Assembly: GCA_030587505.1 (NCBI GenBank)
Contig: JAUQYY010000264.1
Location: forward strand, 1 to 7,799
DNA length: 7,799 nucleotides
Direction: 5' to 3'
DNA from: Candidatus Sigynarchaeota archaeon
GTDB taxonomy: Archaea; Asgardarchaeota; Jordarchaeia; Jordarchaeales; Jordarchaeaceae
The notes under the pieces were generated by a model. It had not been told where the DNA came from. It made no database searches and worked only from the letters and a program-made list of their open reading frames with translations. The position numbers were made by a program, and so were the translations under genes. Positions 5,038-7,799 of this stretch are shown here, piece by piece. Numbering within the stretch: position 1 is the first letter of the stretch; each line of letters starts with the position of its first letter.

Positions 5038-6573
5038 TTAATGTTTGAAGTGCCTCTCCCCGGTGTGGATCATCACCATGTTGTGTTCATCCGCAGCCGC
5101 GGTGACCTCAGCGTCTCTCTTTGAGCCCCCAGGCTGTATCACCGCGGTTACACCCACCTTCGCTGCTTCGTCGACGGTGTCTCTGAAAGGAATGAAACCA
5201 TCTGAGCAGAGAACCGTGCCCTTCGTTCTTCCCCCTGACTTCTCAATGGCGATTCTCGCCGCGTCAACCCGGCTCATCTGGCCAGCTCCGATTCCGACAA
5301 CCATATCCTCGGTTACAAGCACTATAGCATTCGACTTCACGTGTTTGACAACCCTCCAGCCGAAAAGCGCCGCTTTCCATTCACTCTCGGTAGGCTTCCT
5401 CTTGCTCACCACCCGGAACCGACTCGGATCCAGCTTCGCAACGTCCCGGGTCTGCACCAGAATCCCACCAACGACCTTTTTCATGTCCCAGCCTTGATGG
5501 AAACCCGTTAGGGGAGGAGTTTTCAGCAGTCTCAAATTCTTCTTCTGCTTCAGTATGTCTAAGGCCTCGTCGGTGAAGCTGGGGGCTATAATCACCTCTT
5601 TGAATGTGGAAACTATTTGCTCAGCGGTTTCCTTGTCTACCTCGCGGTTTAAACCCACAATGCCTCCGTAGGCGGAAACCGGGTCGGTTTCATGGGCTTT
5701 CCGGTATGCTTCGCTTATTGTTTTCCCAATTGCGGCGCCGCAGGGATTTGTGTGCTTTATGATTGCAACGGCAGGCTCTTCGAACTCCTTAACCAGTTCA
5801 AAGGCCGAGTTCGCATCGTAAATATTGTTAAAGGAAAGAGTCTTGCCGTGCAGCTGAACCGCGTTGGCCACGCAGGACTCCGTAACATCCAGCTCCCGGT
5901 AAAACGCTGCCTCTTGATGCGGGTTTTCCCCGTAGCTCAGCTCCTGAATCTTCTGATACCTCAGACTCAGGTTTTCGGGAAACCCTTTCACACCCATGAA
6001 TTTCTTTTGCAGGAAGCTCGAAATTGTATCGTCGTACTCAGCGGTGTGCAGGAAAGCCTCCACAGCCAACCGCTCCCTTGTCGCTTCACTGATGTCCCCT
6101 CCCTCCTCCAGCTCCTCAATGATCTCCCCGTATCTAAAGGGGTTCACCACAACCGCAACATCCCTGTAGTTCTTCGCAGCGGACCTAATCAGAGCCACGC
6201 CGCCAATGTCAATGTTTTCAAGAGCTCTTTCCAAGTCGTCGCTCTCCTCGATTGTTTTCTTGAAAGGATAAAGATTAACCACCACCAGGTCTATGGGTGT
6301 GATTTCGTGGTCTTCTAGCTGCCTAAGGTGCTCGGGAATCCTCTTTGCAAGTATGGCGGCATGAACCTTGGGGTGAAGAGTCTTCACGCGGCCATCGAGC
6401 ATCTCTGGAAAACCTGTTATACTGGAGATAGGCACCACGGGAACCGAACTCTTCAACAGCTCCGCGGTTCCCCCAGTTGCAACTATCTCTACACCTAACT
6501 CGTGCAGTCTTTTAGCAAAATCAACAACTCCCCTTTTGTCTGAAACGCTGATAAGAGCTCTCTTAATTCTCAA
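5038..6573 (-). CDS. purH: Bifunctional AICAR transformylase / IMP cyclohydrolase, PurH
   Basis: Catalyses the last two steps of purine synthesis: 10-formyl-tetrahydrofolate-dependent formylation of AICAR to FAICAR and ring closure to IMP. The 511 residues match the usual bacterial-type length. The N-terminal cyclohydrolase (MGS-like) domain shows SVSDKRG (9-15), VATGGTAELL (31-40) and GRVKTLHPKVHAAIL (61-75). The transformylase domain shows SYGENPHQ (213-220), the catalytic Lys273-His274 in IIKHTNPCG, SAYGGIVGLNR (300-310), SNAIVLV (414-420), GIGAGQMSR (427-435) and SDGFIPFRD (457-465). Many archaea use PurP and PurO instead, so a fused PurH is a lineage marker. The start must be TTG at 6573: an in-frame TGA lies two codons upstream, and GTGAGAAG supplies a purine-rich binding site. 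Confidence 0.96.
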   Translation of the reverse strand: MRIKRALISVSDKRGVVDFAKRLHELGVEIVATGGTAELLKSSVPVVPISSITGFPEMLDGRVKTLHPKVHAAILAKRIPEHLRQLEDHEITPIDLVVVNLYPFKKTIEESDDLERALENIDIGGVALIRSAAKNYRDVAVVVNPFRYGEIIEELEEGGDISEATRERLAVEAFLHTAEYDDTISSFLQKKFMGVKGFPENLSLRYQKIQELSYGENPHQEAAFYRELDVTESCVANAVQLHGKTLSFNNIYDANSAFELVKEFEEPAVAIIKHTNPCGAAIGKTISEAYRKAHETDPVSAYGGIVGLNREVDKETAEQIVSTFKEVIIAPSFTDEALDILKQKKNLRLLKTPPLTGFHQGWDMKKVVGGILVQTRDVAKLDPSRFRVVSKRKPTESEWKAALFGWRVVKHVKSNAIVLVTEDMVVGIGAGQMSRVDAARIAIEKSGGRTKGTVLCSDGFIPFRDTVDEAAKVGVTAVIQPGGSKRDAEVTAAADEHNMVMIHTGERHFKH

Positions 6574-6650
6574 CTCTTCTCACTTCCACCAATTTTCTAA
6601 TCTGAAAAAATGGTTAGAGTGGATAGGAATCGTCAAATCCGACTCATCAG

Positions 6651-6658
6651 CTTAAACT
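6651..6658 (-). promoter_or_regulatory. Possible TATA box for purH
   Basis: GTTTAAGC on the minus strand lies about 80 bases before the TTG start, implying a leader of roughly 50 bases. A stronger A/T box at 6708-6699 can also be read in this direction and is the alternative. Confidence 0.35.
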
Positions 6659-6699
6659 AGCATTCTAAGTGCTTGACAAAGAATCGGTTTTACAGCTTC

Positions 6700-6790
6700 T
6701 TAAATATTCTTGTGAAGCCTGAAGACGCTACACGTATTACATTGTAGAGAAGACCGCAAAGGAAGAGCCATTAAAAGTGGTTTTTTATTG
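6700..6790 (+). ncRNA. Possible small non-coding transcript (speculative)
   Basis: TTAAATAT (6700-6707) is a good TATA core. About 25 bases on, CTACA (6728-6732) and TGTAG (6743-6747) form a 5-bp stem with a 10-base loop. CCATT (6768-6772) and AGTGG (6776-6780) then form a compact hairpin (one G-U pair) followed at once by six T, like an intrinsic terminator. The implied RNA is about 60 bases. It lacks clear C/D or H/ACA boxes, and its identity is unknown. Confidence 0.2.
6768..6786 (+). terminator. Short hairpin followed by six T
   Basis: A 5-bp stem (CCATT/AGTGG) with an AAA loop directly precedes TTTTTT at 6781-6786. No protein gene ends upstream on this strand, so it would have to end a small RNA or transcription escaping from the purH promoter region. 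Confidence 0.35.
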
Positions 6791-6908
6791 AAAACAACAT
6801 GTTTCTAGGCAAAAGCTATAATTAAGACATTTTCTCTAAAAGTAATGACATTAAACGTACCAAATATCTGAATCTGATAGTCAAACAACGATTCTGGAGA
6901 TGTGAAAG

Positions 6909-7709
6909 GTGATTAGTCTAAGCATATTGTACGAACTGGTCGTATACGAGATTTTAATGGCGGTGCTACTCCTCACCTTCGCCGGAATATTCGCGATGCG
7001 TTACCGGGCGAAGCGGAGACCAGCGGTCAAATACCTATCCTTAACTTACCTAATGTTCACCTTCGGTGGCATCTTCGCCGCGTATGGACACCTAATTTAC
7101 ACCAAGTATTGGAGTTTGCTGCTGATGGACTATCTTCTCCCATTCATACTTACCGGCTACTATGTCCCCTTTGAATTTGGAAGAATAGTCCTCATCTTCG
7201 ACCAGCTAACAACCTCACTTGTCATACACGTTGAAGGCTATCCGGTGTTTCTGATTTACCAGTGGAGCGCTTCACTTATAGCCGCGGGGATAGGACACCT
7301 GTTCCTCTACCTGTTCACCCTCGAAGCTTTCAAGGAAGTCGATAAAAAGTACGTTATTCCTTACCTCATCTTCCTAGGCGTAGTTATCACAGTGCTCATA
7401 GTGAACATTTACATAACCCTCAACTGGTTCCTCGTCTTTATCCTAGGACTCGTAACCCAGGGAATACTCGCCTACTACGCCATCAAAGCCATGCGGCTAA
7501 CAGAAAGCAAACTGTACAAGAGGGGCTTCCTCCTAGTATCACTAACATCCGTCCTCTTCGTCCTGTTCTTCGCAAGCTACCTGATCGACAGCATCCTCGG
7601 AGGCTGGACGATCTTTCTGTTCGTCGGGTGGACCATGGCGCTAATATCAGCGGTGCCAGCATACGTAGGCTACGTGCTACCGGACTGGTTCCGAAGAAGA
7701 TACCAATAA
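6909..7709 (+). CDS. Polytopic membrane protein, about 7-8 TM helices, function unknown
   Basis: An integral membrane protein of 266 residues with hydrophobic segments at about 9-29, 40-62, 69-85, 92-108 (weaker), 112-138, 149-169, 172-192, 205-227 and 232-257. Basic stretches follow the first segment (RYRAKRRP, 31-38) and end the chain (WFRRRYQ, 260-266), so both should face the cytoplasm. The final helix leading into GYVLPDWFRRR resembles the end of archaeal 7TM modules found before histidine kinases, but no kinase or other output domain follows. A stand-alone sensor or transport role is therefore only a guess. The start is GTG at 6909 with GGAG at 6896-6899, after an in-frame TGA at 6903. 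GGTGAT at 6908-6913 could instead serve a TTG start at 6927. It is divergent from purH. Confidence 0.82.
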   Translation: MISLSILYELVVYEILMAVLLLTFAGIFAMRYRAKRRPAVKYLSLTYLMFTFGGIFAAYGHLIYTKYWSLLLMDYLLPFILTGYYVPFEFGRIVLIFDQLTTSLVIHVEGYPVFLIYQWSASLIAAGIGHLFLYLFTLEAFKEVDKKYVIPYLIFLGVVITVLIVNIYITLNWFLVFILGLVTQGILAYYAIKAMRLTESKLYKRGFLLVSLTSVLFVLFFASYLIDSILGGWTIFLFVGWTMALISAVPAYVGYVLPDWFRRRYQ

Positions 7710-7754
7710 AACAAATAGCAAAACCGAAACGAAAGACAGAGAACCGTTAGAAAA

Positions 7755-7797
7755 TCAATCAATAACTCTACTTTTTTCCATCCTAAAAATTGATTGA
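7755..7797. repeat. 9-bp inverted repeat enclosing a T-tract at the right edge
   Basis: TCAATCAAT (7755-7763) and ATTGATTGA (7789-7797) are exact reverse complements separated by 25 bases that include six consecutive T. It begins about 45 bases after the membrane-protein stop. It could be a terminator hairpin, or the edge of an element continuing beyond the window. Confidence 0.45.
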
Positions 7798-7799
7798 AA

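Larger units (their letters stand above)
6574..6908. other. 335-base divergent spacer between purH and the membrane-protein gene
   Basis: A/T-rich spacer without a convincing protein gene; the longest ATG frames are under 20 codons. It should hold the promoters of both flanking genes. It also contains a TATA-like box, a short inverted repeat and a hairpin with a T-run that together could form a small plus-strand transcription unit, listed separately. Confidence 0.7.

Noticed and set aside
5692..6318. A 208-codon plus-strand open frame inside purH.
   Set aside because: purH on the minus strand is unambiguous over this stretch, with catalytic motifs in place, so the opposite frame is a shadow.
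6802..6814. The 13-mer TTTCTAGGCAAAA occurs here and again on the minus strand at 4976-4964, overlapping one arm of the taw1 palindrome.
   Set aside because: In a window this size about one chance 13-base match across both strands is expected, more in A/T-rich spacers. Only one arm is shared, so I do not claim a common regulator.

Overview
The window looks archaeal. It carries a translin/TRAX-type RNA-binding protein, a Taw1 (TYW1) wyosine synthase (a pathway known only from archaea and eukaryotes), a stand-alone Lrp/AsnC ligand domain, a CooC-type MinD-like ATPase and archaeal TATA-like boxes. Six of the nine protein genes start at GTG or TTG. A TACK-type lineage such as Bathyarchaeia is my best guess, but nothing in the window proves the taxon. 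No rRNA, tRNA, CRISPR array or insertion sequence was seen.

Layout. On the left, a translin-family gene (minus, running off the window) lies divergent from a Sir2 deacylase gene (plus). A single-domain RAM/AsnC gene follows Sir2 on the plus strand with its own TATA box. It converges on a minus-strand block that, read right to left, is purH, taw1, a 220-residue unknown protein, a CooC-like ATPase and a PaaI-type hotdog thioesterase. taw1, the unknown gene and cooC are packed as an operon: 1 base separates the first pair and the second pair overlaps by 4 bases (GTGA). purH and the thioesterase gene are separated from the operon by about 113 and 88 bases and probably have their own promoters. 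On the right, a 335-base spacer separates purH from a divergent gene for a polytopic membrane protein. The spacer may hold a short non-coding transcript. The last 90 bases contain a 9-bp inverted repeat around a T-tract.

How the genes may work together. purH (last two steps of IMP synthesis), the thioesterase, Sir2 and translin are housekeeping or regulatory genes with no clear mutual link. The most suggestive unit is taw1-unknown-cooC: a two-cluster Fe-S radical SAM tRNA-modifying enzyme, a cysteine-containing protein of unknown function, and a metallo-chaperone-type ATPase with an intact CxC metal motif, with no CO dehydrogenase gene in view. A perfect 7-bp inverted repeat lies between the predicted TATA box and transcription start of this operon, where an operator would sit.
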